Source of the DNA: Bacillota bacterium
GTDB taxonomy: Bacteria; Bacillota_I; Bacilli_A; RF39; UBA660
NCBI GenBank assembly: GCA_015059495.1
Contig: SVAI01000001.1
Coordinates: forward strand, 799,811-863,810
Reading direction: 5' to 3'
Length of the DNA stretch: 64,000 nucleotides
Shown: piece by piece, positions 8,754 through 16,889 of the stretch
How the letters are laid out: each line of letters opens with the position of its first letter
Position numbering within the stretch: position 1 is the stretch's first letter
The notes under the pieces: generated by a model
What the model saw: only the letters and a program-made list of their open reading frames with translations
Told to the model about the DNA's origin: nothing
The model's database searches: none
Translations under genes and position numbers: made by a program

Positions 8754-9005
8754 TCATCCTTTCCAAGGACAGTAAACTTCCACGTCAGAATCTTTAATCT
8801 TACATTTAACTAATTCTTGCATTTCAGGGCAAGAATTTTCCCCTTCTCTACATGGATTTTCACAGACTGCCCTGCTACAATTACTATTAGCCTTAAAATT
8901 ATCATCCAAACTAGGCCAAATAGCAAAATAGAAAAAAGCCACAAGGATGGCAATAGCTATAACAGCAATTAGTGTTAAATTTAACTCTCCTGTGGTTTCT
9001 TTCAT
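8754..9005 (-). CDS. Small cysteine-rich Flp-like pilin
   Basis: An 83-residue protein with leader MKETTG, a hydrophobic helix (LTLIAVIAIAILVAFFYFAI) and a short outer tail with six cysteines in 43 residues. Size and layout (short leader, one long helix, small tail) match Flp-type major pilins, but the tail is cysteine-rich and probably disulfide-locked. The leader ELN after Gly is nearly identical to that of the next gene upstream, so both are probably cleaved by the same peptidase. The start has a GAGGTAATAAT ribosome site. Confidence 0.7.
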   Translation of the reverse strand: MKETTGELNLTLIAVIAIAILVAFFYFAIWPSLDDNFKANSNCSRAVCENPCREGENSCPEMQELVKCKIKDSDVEVYCPWKG

Positions 9006-9025
9006 ATTATTACCTCACTTACTTA

Positions 9026-9283
9026 CTAAACTCTTCCGCTTTCGTTTCTTGAGTTATCACATGTAATAGTTTGTTCTGAAACAGTTCCGTCATCTTCATA
9101 ATAATGACAAGTTTTAGTTCCGTCTTCATTATCAGTACATTGAATTGCTGAAGAGCAATGTGTTTGTGCTAATAAGTTAGACTTAATACTTGGCCAGATA
9201 ATTGCGTAGAAGAATGCTCCTACTGCAGCAATTGCAACTACAGTTACAACTGTCATATTTAATTCTCCTGTTGCCTCTTTCAT
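9026..9283 (-). CDS. Small Flp-like pilin, first gene of the pilin operon
   Basis: An 85-residue protein with leader MKEATG, a helix (NMTVVTVVAIAAVGAFFYAII) and a 45-residue tail with four cysteines. The first 30 residues closely match the 83-residue neighbour, while the tails differ, as expected for duplicated pilins that have diversified. It has a strong GAGGAG ribosome site and a near-consensus promoter, so it is likely the most strongly made subunit. Homology to known pilins is inferred from layout only. Confidence 0.7.
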   Translation of the reverse strand: MKEATGELNMTVVTVVAIAAVGAFFYAIIWPSIKSNLLAQTHCSSAIQCTDNEDGTKTCHYYEDDGTVSEQTITCDNSRNESGRV

Positions 9284-9316
9284 ATATATAATTCTCCTCT
9301 CTCTATTATCAAAATA

Positions 9317-9345
9317 ATTATAACGTGTTTTACATTAAATTTCAA
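9317..9345 (-). promoter_or_regulatory. Promoter of the pilin operon
   Basis: On the minus strand TTGAAA (9340-9345) and TATAAT (9317-9322) are separated by exactly 17 bases, about 34 bases upstream of the first pilin start. This is a strong sigma-A-type promoter. Confidence 0.8.
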
Positions 9346-9380
9346 TACATTTGTAAAAAGTTGACACATAATGACAAACA

Positions 9381-9403
9381 AAAAATAACACATTGTGTTA
9401 TTT
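9381..9403 (-). terminator. Terminator of the polysaccharide operon
   Basis: An 8-base stem (AAATAACA with TGTTATTT) and a run of T on the minus strand follow the GtrA-like gene and overlap its stop codon. It separates the glycan locus from the pilin operon promoter. Confidence 0.7.
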
Positions 9404-9802
9404 CTTAAATACTATTAATTTTGAAAATACATAATTAGATACAATTACTATAACTTCAGATAATAATTTAATTATCTTATGATTAAATAATAATACTGTT
9501 ACTCCAATATACATTACTAACATATCTAATAATAAAGTAATTATTCTAAGTCCAAAGAACTTAGGTAATTCCTTTAAAGTACTATTCTTAGATTCAAATA
9601 CAAATATCTTATTAGTAAAGAATGCAAATAATACCGATATAATCCATGCTGTTATATTAGCTATTTGTAACTCTATTCCATTACTTGGATCAAGTAATGT
9701 GTTAGTTAATACAAAATAAGTAGTTAAACTAACTAAAGTAGTTAATACACCAAATATTAAATACATTATTATTTCTTTATATTTTTTAAATAAATTTATC
9801 AT
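9398..9802 (-). CDS. GtrA-like membrane protein
   Basis: A 134-residue protein with four predicted membrane helices and the GtrA pattern: an N-terminal YLIFGVLTTLVSLTTYFVL helix and a closing VSNYVFSKLIVFKK. GtrA proteins are thought to help move or present polyprenyl-linked sugars for surface glycan decoration. It is the last gene of the polysaccharide operon and lies 7 bases from the preceding glycosyltransferase. Confidence 0.88.
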   Translation of the reverse strand: MINLFKKYKEIIMYLIFGVLTTLVSLTTYFVLTNTLLDPSNGIELQIANITAWIISVLFAFFTNKIFVFESKNSTLKELPKFFGLRIITLLLDMLVMYIGVTVLLFNHKIIKLLSEVIVIVSNYVFSKLIVFKK

Positions 9803-9809
9803 GTATTAC

Positions 9810-10550
9810 CTACTTTCTAAGTGTTTGAAATAATACCTTAAATGTTCTAATAATATTAACTAAATAAGGAAACTTAATCTTATTATTTTTTAGAGCTCTA
9901 ATAGATTCATCAAAACTCTTTTTATATCCTTTAAGACCATTAGTACTAACACCATTAGCTCTCATATATACTAATTCCGTATTAATATAATTTAACTTAA
10001 CACCATTTTTTAGTATTCTAACCATAAAATCATAATCAGCAGCAATCTTATAAGTTATATCAAAATATCCATATCTTTCATATACTTCTCTTTTTAAATA
10101 TAATGTTGGATGAGGAGGATACCATCCTAATTTATAATTACCTTTCTTAGAAACTAATCTTCTAACTATTTTACTCATAGTTTCATAATCTTTAATAAAT
10201 AAATTAGAGAATATACCATCATAATCTTTAATATTATCAACAACTAATTTAAAAGTATTTTCATTAGCTAAGATATCATCACTATTTAATATTCCTATAA
10301 TATCACCCGTAGTATTTTTAATACCTATATTCATAGCATCATAAATACCTTTATCTTTACCAATGATTAGTTTTAATTTACCTTTAAACTTCTTTTCATA
10401 TTTTTTAATTATATCTATAGTACCATCAGTACTTCCACCATCTTTAATAACATATTCATAGTTAGTATAATTTTGATTTAATACTGATTTTAAAGTATCT
10501 TCAATAGTAGCTTTACTATTAAAACAAATTGTTACTAAACTTATTTTCAT
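9810..10550 (-). CDS. Family 2 glycosyltransferase
   Basis: A 246-residue GT-A fold enzyme. The N-terminus shows SLVTICFNSKATIEDTLKSVL, then DGGSTDGT and LNSDD (the DxD-type nucleotide-sugar/metal site near residue 91). The later PPHPTLYLKREVYERYG segment is typical of colanic-acid or O-antigen type GT2 enzymes. It probably adds one sugar to the lipid-linked repeat unit at the inner face of the membrane. Its start overlaps the stop of the preceding GT4 gene by one base, so the two are translationally coupled. The sugar specificity cannot be read. Confidence 0.9.
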   Translation of the reverse strand: MKISLVTICFNSKATIEDTLKSVLNQNYTNYEYVIKDGGSTDGTIDIIKKYEKKFKGKLKLIIGKDKGIYDAMNIGIKNTTGDIIGILNSDDILANENTFKLVVDNIKDYDGIFSNLFIKDYETMSKIVRRLVSKKGNYKLGWYPPHPTLYLKREVYERYGYFDITYKIAADYDFMVRILKNGVKLNYINTELVYMRANGVSTNGLKGYKKSFDESIRALKNNKIKFPYLVNIIRTFKVLFQTLRK

Positions 10551-11671
10551 TACTTCTCACCAACTTCATAAAATAAATCTAAATATTGTCGAGAAACATT
10601 TTCTACATCAAAGTCATCAAAATGATATTTTACTCTCTTCATCTCTTGAACTTTTTTAATTTTACTTACCCAATCTTTTGGACTTAATGGATCATTTACA
10701 TAAACACATTTACCCTTAGTTACTTCCTTTAACGATGTACATTTAGTTGTAACTACTTTAGCTCCTAAATACATTGCTTCAACTGGAGGCATTCCAAATC
10801 CTTCAAATAATGATGGAAATAAGAAACAATTACTATTAACTATTAAAGAATTTCTTTCATCATCATCAACAAACGAAGTAATAACTATATTATCTTCTAA
10901 ATGATATTCTTTAATTATATTAAGTAAATTTTCTTTATTAGGACCACCTACACCAGATATAACTAATTTATTAGGTATATCTTTAATATTATGTTCTTTA
11001 ATATATTTAATTGTTTCAATTAATGATATTAAATTCTTATGTTTATGCATTGAACAAACAGTATAATAATATTTATTCTTAACTAAATTATATTTAGATT
11101 TAATCTCTTTAAAATCTTTAATAGCATTATTATCAACAACAATAGGATTATAAATATAAACAATATTATTTTTATGTTTAAAAGTTGCTTCTATATCATT
11201 TTTAGTATATCTAGTAATAGTAACTACTCGATCACTATTTTTTAACACTTTTTTCCACGCCATATTAAACCAAATATTTTCCAACTTAGAAAAGTATTCA
11301 GGATAATGATGTGCTTGAATATCATGAATAGTTGTAACACATTTTATATCCTTTGATTTATAAATAGGCATTTCATATACTGGAAAGAAACAAAATTTAA
11401 TATTATTATTTTTTAATACTTTATATTGTTTTAAATTTTGCCATATTAAATGTCCTTTAACATCATTAGCATTTGTATCACAAAGAACATATTCTACTCT
11501 TTTATCCACAACTTTAGATTTAATATATTCTTCATTATCTTTTGCTAGGAATAGAATATATTTATTTTTATCTTTATGATCCAAAAAACCATTGATTAAA
11601 CTTAAAGCATATATCTCTACTCCACCAGACTTTTTTGGTTTTAACCAAGTTAAATCTATTCCTATTCTCAT
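10550..11671 (-). CDS. Family 4 glycosyltransferase
   Basis: A 373-residue GT-B fold enzyme with the N-terminal acceptor lobe (GGVEIYALSLI near residue 16) and the C-terminal donor lobe with the signature LFPSLFEGFGMPPVEAMYLG (EX7E motif) near residue 288. It is probably a mannosyl- or rhamnosyl-type transferase in surface polysaccharide assembly. It sits between the flippase gene and the GT2 gene in the same operon with 3-base and overlapping junctions. Confidence 0.92.
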   Translation of the reverse strand: MRIGIDLTWLKPKKSGGVEIYALSLINGFLDHKDKNKYILFLAKDNEEYIKSKVVDKRVEYVLCDTNANDVKGHLIWQNLKQYKVLKNNNIKFCFFPVYEMPIYKSKDIKCVTTIHDIQAHHYPEYFSKLENIWFNMAWKKVLKNSDRVVTITRYTKNDIEATFKHKNNIVYIYNPIVVDNNAIKDFKEIKSKYNLVKNKYYYTVCSMHKHKNLISLIETIKYIKEHNIKDIPNKLVISGVGGPNKENLLNIIKEYHLEDNIVITSFVDDDERNSLIVNSNCFLFPSLFEGFGMPPVEAMYLGAKVVTTKCTSLKEVTKGKCVYVNDPLSPKDWVSKIKKVQEMKRVKYHFDDFDVENVSRQYLDLFYEVGEK

Positions 11672-11674
11672 GTC

Positions 11675-12883
11675 TTATTCACCTTCAACTTTTTTAATAA
11701 TATACTTATATGACATATAAAACATCATACATAAAATAAACATTACAACACTATAACATATAGATGCACCCATTATCTTATAATTACTAATTAATACAAT
11801 AGATAATCCTAAAGTCAATATAGAACAAATAATATATATAACCATTTGTATTGTGTTTTTACCTAACATTGTTAATAATACACTAAAGATACTAACAATT
11901 GCATAGAATATTGAACCAATAATAATTATTAATAACATTAACTTATAATCAGATAAATTTAATCCATAAATAATATTAAGAACAGGTATACCTATAAAGA
12001 AACATACTACTTCTGCTAATAAACCAATACCTATAACACTTAATAATATTTTTCTTGCTAATGATTTAAAAGATTTATAATCTTTTTTATCTTTAAATTG
12101 ACTAAATCTAAGCATAAATGGATTTAATATATATTGGCAGCACAAACTTAAAACAGTAGCAGGCATTAAAATAATACCAAATATGTTTTGAATTTCAGCA
12201 CTATCATAAAAATCTAAAGTATACTTAGTAGCATTAGCTAAATAAAGATTCAAAAATGAAAACACAAATATAGGAAAAGCTAATTTATAAATTAATTTTA
12301 AATTCTCCTTCTTAAATGAATTAGTAATATATTTTTTAGCATTTCTAATATCATAAAATATTAATCCTAATAAATTAACAATTACTAATACTAAACAAGA
12401 TATTCTTACATCTTTAAACATTAAATCAAATATTAAAAATAACAATATTCCAATAATACCTTTAAAGAATAAGGATCTACCAGATTTATATAATTCATCT
12501 TTAGCCTGTAATATTCCATAAAATACATCAGCATATGCCTCAAGCATTCTATATAATCCTATAAGAATTATTATTGTAAACTTATAACTATCGTACCTAA
12601 ATAGTATACATAGAGCAATCGTAACAAGCATCATTGCAACACAATTTATTTCCCTACTTCTTATATATTCTTTATTTGATATATCACTTCTAGATATTTG
12701 AAAAGTTCTTGTATAAAATAAACCAATATAAAACAATAAACCAATTAAAGAAAAGGAAAAAGTAAATACACCAGCATCTGCTCCACCATTTATTCTATTA
12801 ATTATAATAAGAAAAAAAAGTGAATTAAAAGAATTGATACTTAATCCTAAAAAATTCCATATAAAATTTTTTCTATCATTCAT
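11675..12883 (-). CDS. Polysaccharide flippase (Wzx/MVF-like)
   Basis: A 402-residue integral membrane protein with about 12 hydrophobic helices, a basic N-terminus (MNDRKNFIWNFLGL) and the alternating helix pattern of the oligosaccharidyl-lipid flippase family. It should move lipid-linked repeat units across the membrane. The same operon also encodes an ABC exporter (20533-22045), so two translocation routes are present. The ribosome site AGGTGAAG precedes ATG 12883. No Wzy polymerase is recognised next to it. Confidence 0.85.
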   Translation of the reverse strand: MNDRKNFIWNFLGLSINSFNSLFFLIIINRINGGADAGVFTFSFSLIGLLFYIGLFYTRTFQISRSDISNKEYIRSREINCVAMMLVTIALCILFRYDSYKFTIIILIGLYRMLEAYADVFYGILQAKDELYKSGRSLFFKGIIGILLFLIFDLMFKDVRISCLVLVIVNLLGLIFYDIRNAKKYITNSFKKENLKLIYKLAFPIFVFSFLNLYLANATKYTLDFYDSAEIQNIFGIILMPATVLSLCCQYILNPFMLRFSQFKDKKDYKSFKSLARKILLSVIGIGLLAEVVCFFIGIPVLNIIYGLNLSDYKLMLLIIIIGSIFYAIVSIFSVLLTMLGKNTIQMVIYIICSILTLGLSIVLISNYKIMGASICYSVVMFILCMMFYMSYKYIIKKVEGE

Positions 12884-12898
12884 TTTACTTCACCTATT

Positions 12899-13951
12899 CT
12901 ATTTACATTTTTTTATAGCTTCAATAGTGTAATATCCATTCTTAACTTTATTAGAAATAACACTTACATTTTTAAGCATTTTATTATAATCCCTCTTAGT
13001 AATTTTTTTCATCACTTCAGGTAAATTATTTAAATTATCAATAACAATACCTACATTATTTTTCTTAACAAATTTTGATATAGCAGCTTCTTTACTAACA
13101 ATTACTGGAATACCACAAGATAAATATAAAGATAATTTATGAGGATTATTATAGTATTCATATTTGCCAAAATCACCATCTAATTTATCTATACTATTAC
13201 CATCCCAAACTAAACCAAATCCAAAGTTAATATGAGAATTTAATTCACTAGGTGGAAAAGCACCATTGTAAGTAACATTTTTATAATCTCCCTTTTCAAA
13301 TCCAACACCAAATAATTCTAATTTATATTCTTTTTGATTAATGGCACACAAATCATATACATAAGCAGATTTTTCACGAGATAAATTACCTGCTAACGAA
13401 ACACTCTTATATTTACCACTATCTATAGAATTATCAGTATCAGTCAAATAATCAAATACACCAAGTTCAATAATCTTAGCTTTATTAACTTTATTATTAA
13501 CTAATAATTTTTTCATTTCATTATTATGACAAATAACATAATCAAAATTATTTAAATATTTATATTCCTTTATATACTTCTTATAATATAATCTTCCAAA
13601 AAATGATTGACTTCTTAAAGAATTTAAATCATGAATCAAAACAATAGTTTTTAAGTTTTTATTTTTTTTATACTTTAAAATAGTTTTAGAAAACTTATAA
13701 GAAAAACTATCCCAAGGATATTGAAATAGTAATGTAGATTTATCTTCTACTTCATCTAAAATTGATACTAATTGTTTATAAGTAACACCAATATTTTTAT
13801 ATAGCTCTTTATATGAATTAGCTTTAGGGATATTAATGAATTTAACACTAAATTCTTCTTTAACTAAAATATCATTTATATCTTTTCTTGCTTTAGATGT
13901 AGCATCAAAAGTTTCTTGAAACTTAACATCTATAATATATTTATTTTTCAT
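12899..13951 (-). CDS. Glycosyltransferase, Gtf3/galactofuranosyltransferase-like
   Basis: A 350-residue soluble enzyme. The N-terminal half (IDVKFQETFDATSKARKDI, then LLFQYPWDS, then LIHDLNSLR) and the C-terminal half (VSLAGNLSREKSA, YNPHKLSLYLSCGIPVIVS) match the layout of Gtf3-type glucosyltransferases and WbbI-like galactofuranosyltransferases. It probably transfers a hexose to the growing glycan. Its start overlaps the stop of the DUF2304 gene by 11 bases, so they are coupled. Confidence 0.8.
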   Translation of the reverse strand: MKNKYIIDVKFQETFDATSKARKDINDILVKEEFSVKFINIPKANSYKELYKNIGVTYKQLVSILDEVEDKSTLLFQYPWDSFSYKFSKTILKYKKNKNLKTIVLIHDLNSLRSQSFFGRLYYKKYIKEYKYLNNFDYVICHNNEMKKLLVNNKVNKAKIIELGVFDYLTDTDNSIDSGKYKSVSLAGNLSREKSAYVYDLCAINQKEYKLELFGVGFEKGDYKNVTYNGAFPPSELNSHINFGFGLVWDGNSIDKLDGDFGKYEYYNNPHKLSLYLSCGIPVIVSKEAAISKFVKKNNVGIVIDNLNNLPEVMKKITKRDYNKMLKNVSVISNKVKNGYYTIEAIKKCK

Positions 13952-14285
13952 CGTCTTTTTCCTTCTTTAGCATTGATATTTCTTGAATTAAAGATGTAAT
14001 TTTTTTACTTTGTTCAGACACTACCTTAGTTAACATTTGAGTAATAATTATTAAGAAAGTAATAAATATACCTATAACTAAGTTTGATGAAACTTGAAAG
14101 CCCACAAAACTAGTTATCATACTAATAAATGTAGGAAACAAAGAAACAACAACTAATACAATTGATGATAAAAACCACCATAAAGAATATCTAATTGGAA
14201 TTTCATTTTTCTTTACCATAGTTGTTGTAGATATTAACATTAATAAACCAACAATAAATAAAGCAATTCTTAAAGTTATAGACAT
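13941..14285 (-). CDS. DUF2304 membrane protein
   Basis: A 114-residue protein with three membrane helices and a charged coiled-coil tail (SLIQEISMLKKEKDDEK). The pattern KKNEIPIRYSLWWFLSSIVLVVVSLFP is typical of DUF2304, which commonly follows a dolichyl-phosphate-mannose-synthase-like GT2 gene, as here. It probably helps the neighbouring GT2 enzyme act at the membrane. Its start touches the GT2 stop (14285) and its end overlaps the next gene. Confidence 0.87.
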   Translation of the reverse strand: MSITLRIALFIVGLLMLISTTTMVKKNEIPIRYSLWWFLSSIVLVVVSLFPTFISMITSFVGFQVSSNLVIGIFITFLIIITQMLTKVVSEQSKKITSLIQEISMLKKEKDDEK

Positions 14286-15004
14286 TATTTCACTCTCCTT
14301 AATAATAATATAGATAACATAACATTAATCATATAATAAGCACTCTTCCAAGATGATATAGAAGAAACTCCCTCTTCTCTTTTTTTCATCTTAACAGGAA
14401 CTTCTCTTACAGTATATTTCTTTAATAAAACATTAACGGTAGATATAGGTTCAGGATATTCAACTGGATAATCACTAGCAAATATCTTAATTATTTTTTT
14501 ATTAATTGCTCTAAATCCAGAAGTAGTATCATATATTTTTTTACCTGTCTTTAAATCAATTAATCTAGATATCATATTAATTCCAATTCTTCTCATTTTA
14601 GAAGACTTAAAATCGCTAAAATCCTTTTGAATAAATCTAGATCCAATAACCATATCAGCTTTAGATTCAATTATAGGTTTAATAATAGTTTGAATATAAT
14701 TAACATCATGTTGACCATCACCATCAAATTGAACAGCAATATCATAGTTATTTTTTAAAGCATACTTATAACCGGTTTGAACAGCTCCACCTATTCCAAG
14801 ATTTTGTATTAATCTAATGTGTGGAATATTATTTTCTTTTAATACTTTTTCAGTATTATCTTTAGATCCATCATTAATAACAATAACATTATATTTAGTT
14901 TTATTTTTATTATTGTATTCAATAATTTCGTTATATGTTTTTAAGATACTTTTTTCTTCATTATAAGCAGGTATAATAATAAGTATTTTTTCTTTCTTTT
15001 GCAT
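14285..15004 (-). CDS. Polyprenyl-phosphate glycosyltransferase (DPM1-like GT2)
   Basis: A 239-residue enzyme of the dolichol-phosphate mannosyltransferase type. It shows ILIIIPAYNEEKSI at the start, VINDGSKDNT, then QFDGDGQHD (DxD) and GSRF. It is expected to load a sugar onto polyprenyl phosphate, giving the donor for later extracytoplasmic transfer; the 598-residue membrane protein and GtrA product are possible partners. The frame is open to 15028, but ATG 15004 follows AAGGAGGGTGG and fits the family start. A TGGTATAAT promoter lies about 40 bases upstream, so this gene can start its own transcript. Confidence 0.92.
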   Translation of the reverse strand: MQKKEKILIIIPAYNEEKSILKTYNEIIEYNNKNKTKYNVIVINDGSKDNTEKVLKENNIPHIRLIQNLGIGGAVQTGYKYALKNNYDIAVQFDGDGQHDVNYIQTIIKPIIESKADMVIGSRFIQKDFSDFKSSKMRRIGINMISRLIDLKTGKKIYDTTSGFRAINKKIIKIFASDYPVEYPEPISTVNVLLKKYTVREVPVKMKKREEGVSSISSWKSAYYMINVMLSILLLRRVK

Positions 15005-15056
15005 TACTCCACCCTCCTTAAAATACAACTATATTATACCATAATAAACTTAAATA

Positions 15057-15080
15057 AAAAAAGACTTTTAAGTCTTTTAA
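15057..15080 (-). terminator. Terminator after the 598-residue membrane gene
   Basis: A stem formed by AAAAGACTT and AAGTCTTTT with a short loop overlaps the stop codon at 15077. On the minus strand it ends in a T run, and a TGGTATAAT promoter follows about 15 bases on. This splits the glycan locus into at least two transcripts. Confidence 0.7.
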
Positions 15081-16873
15081 TTATTTCTAACAAAAAATAT
15101 AAAATTATTATCTTCATATAACGTATTAAATTTTTTATTAATTTCTTTTTTCATTTCATCGTTAGAATTTAATAATATGTACTTATATTTTTCATCGTCC
15201 TTTATTTTTTCAAAAGGAACGTTTTCTTCATAAAAATCACCCAAAGTAGAATAATTATATGTCGCACTAATGTCATAAAGTGAGTAAAACCATAATTTTT
15301 GTAGCAATCCACTATAGAATATAATATTTCCAGATTTAACTTCATCTCCAAACATGTCATCTATCTTATCAAGCGATTCTAATTGAGATTTTGTGAAAAC
15401 AGGTTCTCTATTATCAATAATAATACCATTATAATAATAAACGTATTCAATAGAATTTATAGAAGATACAGGATTTAATAAAAATTCCTTTTTACTTATT
15501 CTATCCTCTATATTAAATAATTGAGCAGATAGCAAAATTGCTAAATAAATAACAAATATAATAAATATTAAATTGTTCTTTTTATTTAGCTCAATACCTA
15601 TCGTCATAAATACAATCATAGATAATAAGAAATATAATTTATAATAATAGTAAGTTGCAGCATCTCCAAATAGTATCCAAAAGAATACACCTAACATAAA
15701 TAAGATTATAAATGGATACGTACAATGAACGACATTTATTTTCTTATCTTTTGCCGAATTAATAATTGAATATATAACAAAAGGAATGAAAATTATAAAA
15801 TCTCCAATTAAATTTCTGTATATATATCCATCAATTAAGAATGGACTTAAACCACCTGATGAATTTGGTAAAAATCTTGGATAAATAAAATAAATTGCAA
15901 TTCCTATAATAAAAGGAATAATCAAAGTATATAACACCATAAATGCAAATTCTTTAAAAGTATTCTTTTTAAAAATCCATCTAAGTAGAAGATATAAACC
16001 TTCAGCGCCAAATATTATAGGAACAAATAAATAGTAAAAACTAAAAACACTAAAATTTAATAATGCTAGTAATATATAATAAATTAACTTACTAGAACGA
16101 TCATTTTTAAAATAATCCATAAACAAAACTATTATAGTGTTAATAAGCAATATACTTAACCCTAAATAATGAAAACCAAATATCAAATTATTTAAAGGAT
16201 AACCTAAAATATAAACAAGAGATAATATACCAGACAATACTCTTATATACCACTTACTTTTATCCTTAACTATCGAAAAATATAACATTAAACAACTAAG
16301 TATTAAAACACCAACTTCAAATACTACAAATAGATTAAGATGATCAATAACATTTTTACTACCAAAGAATTCAAACACAGTTCCAGCACTAACATATGCT
16401 GAGAATAAATCAAAACTGTTTGAAGAATAAAATAAATGTTCATCCATATCCATTCCTAGTGTTGGTTTTTCAAAAAATCTTTCAGCCCAAGAAAAGTGAA
16501 CACTAGGATCAGTGGTTTCAAAATAAAAATTATTATTTTTAAAACGCCAATTTGAAATTAGTAAAACACTAACAACTAGTAATATAGAAATAATAACATC
16601 CGTAACTTTTATATAATACTGTTGAATTTCTCTTTTTCTATATATCATAAAGGAAAAACTACCAATTAATAAAACATTAATTATTAATCTTACCCATTCA
16701 AATGCTACAATGTTAAACAATGATAGTAAAAAGACAACAAATGAATTATAACAAAAGAAAAATACAATTGATAATAAAATCCACTTTAATAAATTGCTTT
16801 TTTTGTCATTTCTCTTAATCAGTAAAAAAGAGATAATTAACAAAATGCATGAAACAAAAAATACAATATTCAT
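15077..16873 (-). CDS. Large membrane protein, GT-C-type glycosyltransferase candidate
   Basis: A 598-residue protein with about 12 membrane helices and a 110-residue outer C-terminal domain. After the first helices there is an acidic loop, TTDPSVHFSWAERFFEKPT, and a second loop with MDMDEHLFYSS. Acidic residues in the first outer loop are what GT-C enzymes use for catalysis with polyprenyl-phosphate sugars. It could equally be a Wzy-like polymerase, a role otherwise unfilled here. It is translated 16 bases after the two-domain glycosyltransferase gene. Confidence 0.7.
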   Translation of the reverse strand: MNIVFFVSCILLIISFLLIKRNDKKSNLLKWILLSIVFFFCYNSFVVFLLSLFNIVAFEWVRLIINVLLIGSFSFMIYRKREIQQYYIKVTDVIISILLVVSVLLISNWRFKNNNFYFETTDPSVHFSWAERFFEKPTLGMDMDEHLFYSSNSFDLFSAYVSAGTVFEFFGSKNVIDHLNLFVVFEVGVLILSCLMLYFSIVKDKSKWYIRVLSGILSLVYILGYPLNNLIFGFHYLGLSILLINTIIVLFMDYFKNDRSSKLIYYILLALLNFSVFSFYYLFVPIIFGAEGLYLLLRWIFKKNTFKEFAFMVLYTLIIPFIIGIAIYFIYPRFLPNSSGGLSPFLIDGYIYRNLIGDFIIFIPFVIYSIINSAKDKKINVVHCTYPFIILFMLGVFFWILFGDAATYYYYKLYFLLSMIVFMTIGIELNKKNNLIFIIFVIYLAILLSAQLFNIEDRISKKEFLLNPVSSINSIEYVYYYNGIIIDNREPVFTKSQLESLDKIDDMFGDEVKSGNIIFYSGLLQKLWFYSLYDISATYNYSTLGDFYEENVPFEKIKDDEKYKYILLNSNDEMKKEINKKFNTLYEDNNFIFFVRNN

Positions 16874-16889
16874 AAATCACTACCCCTTC

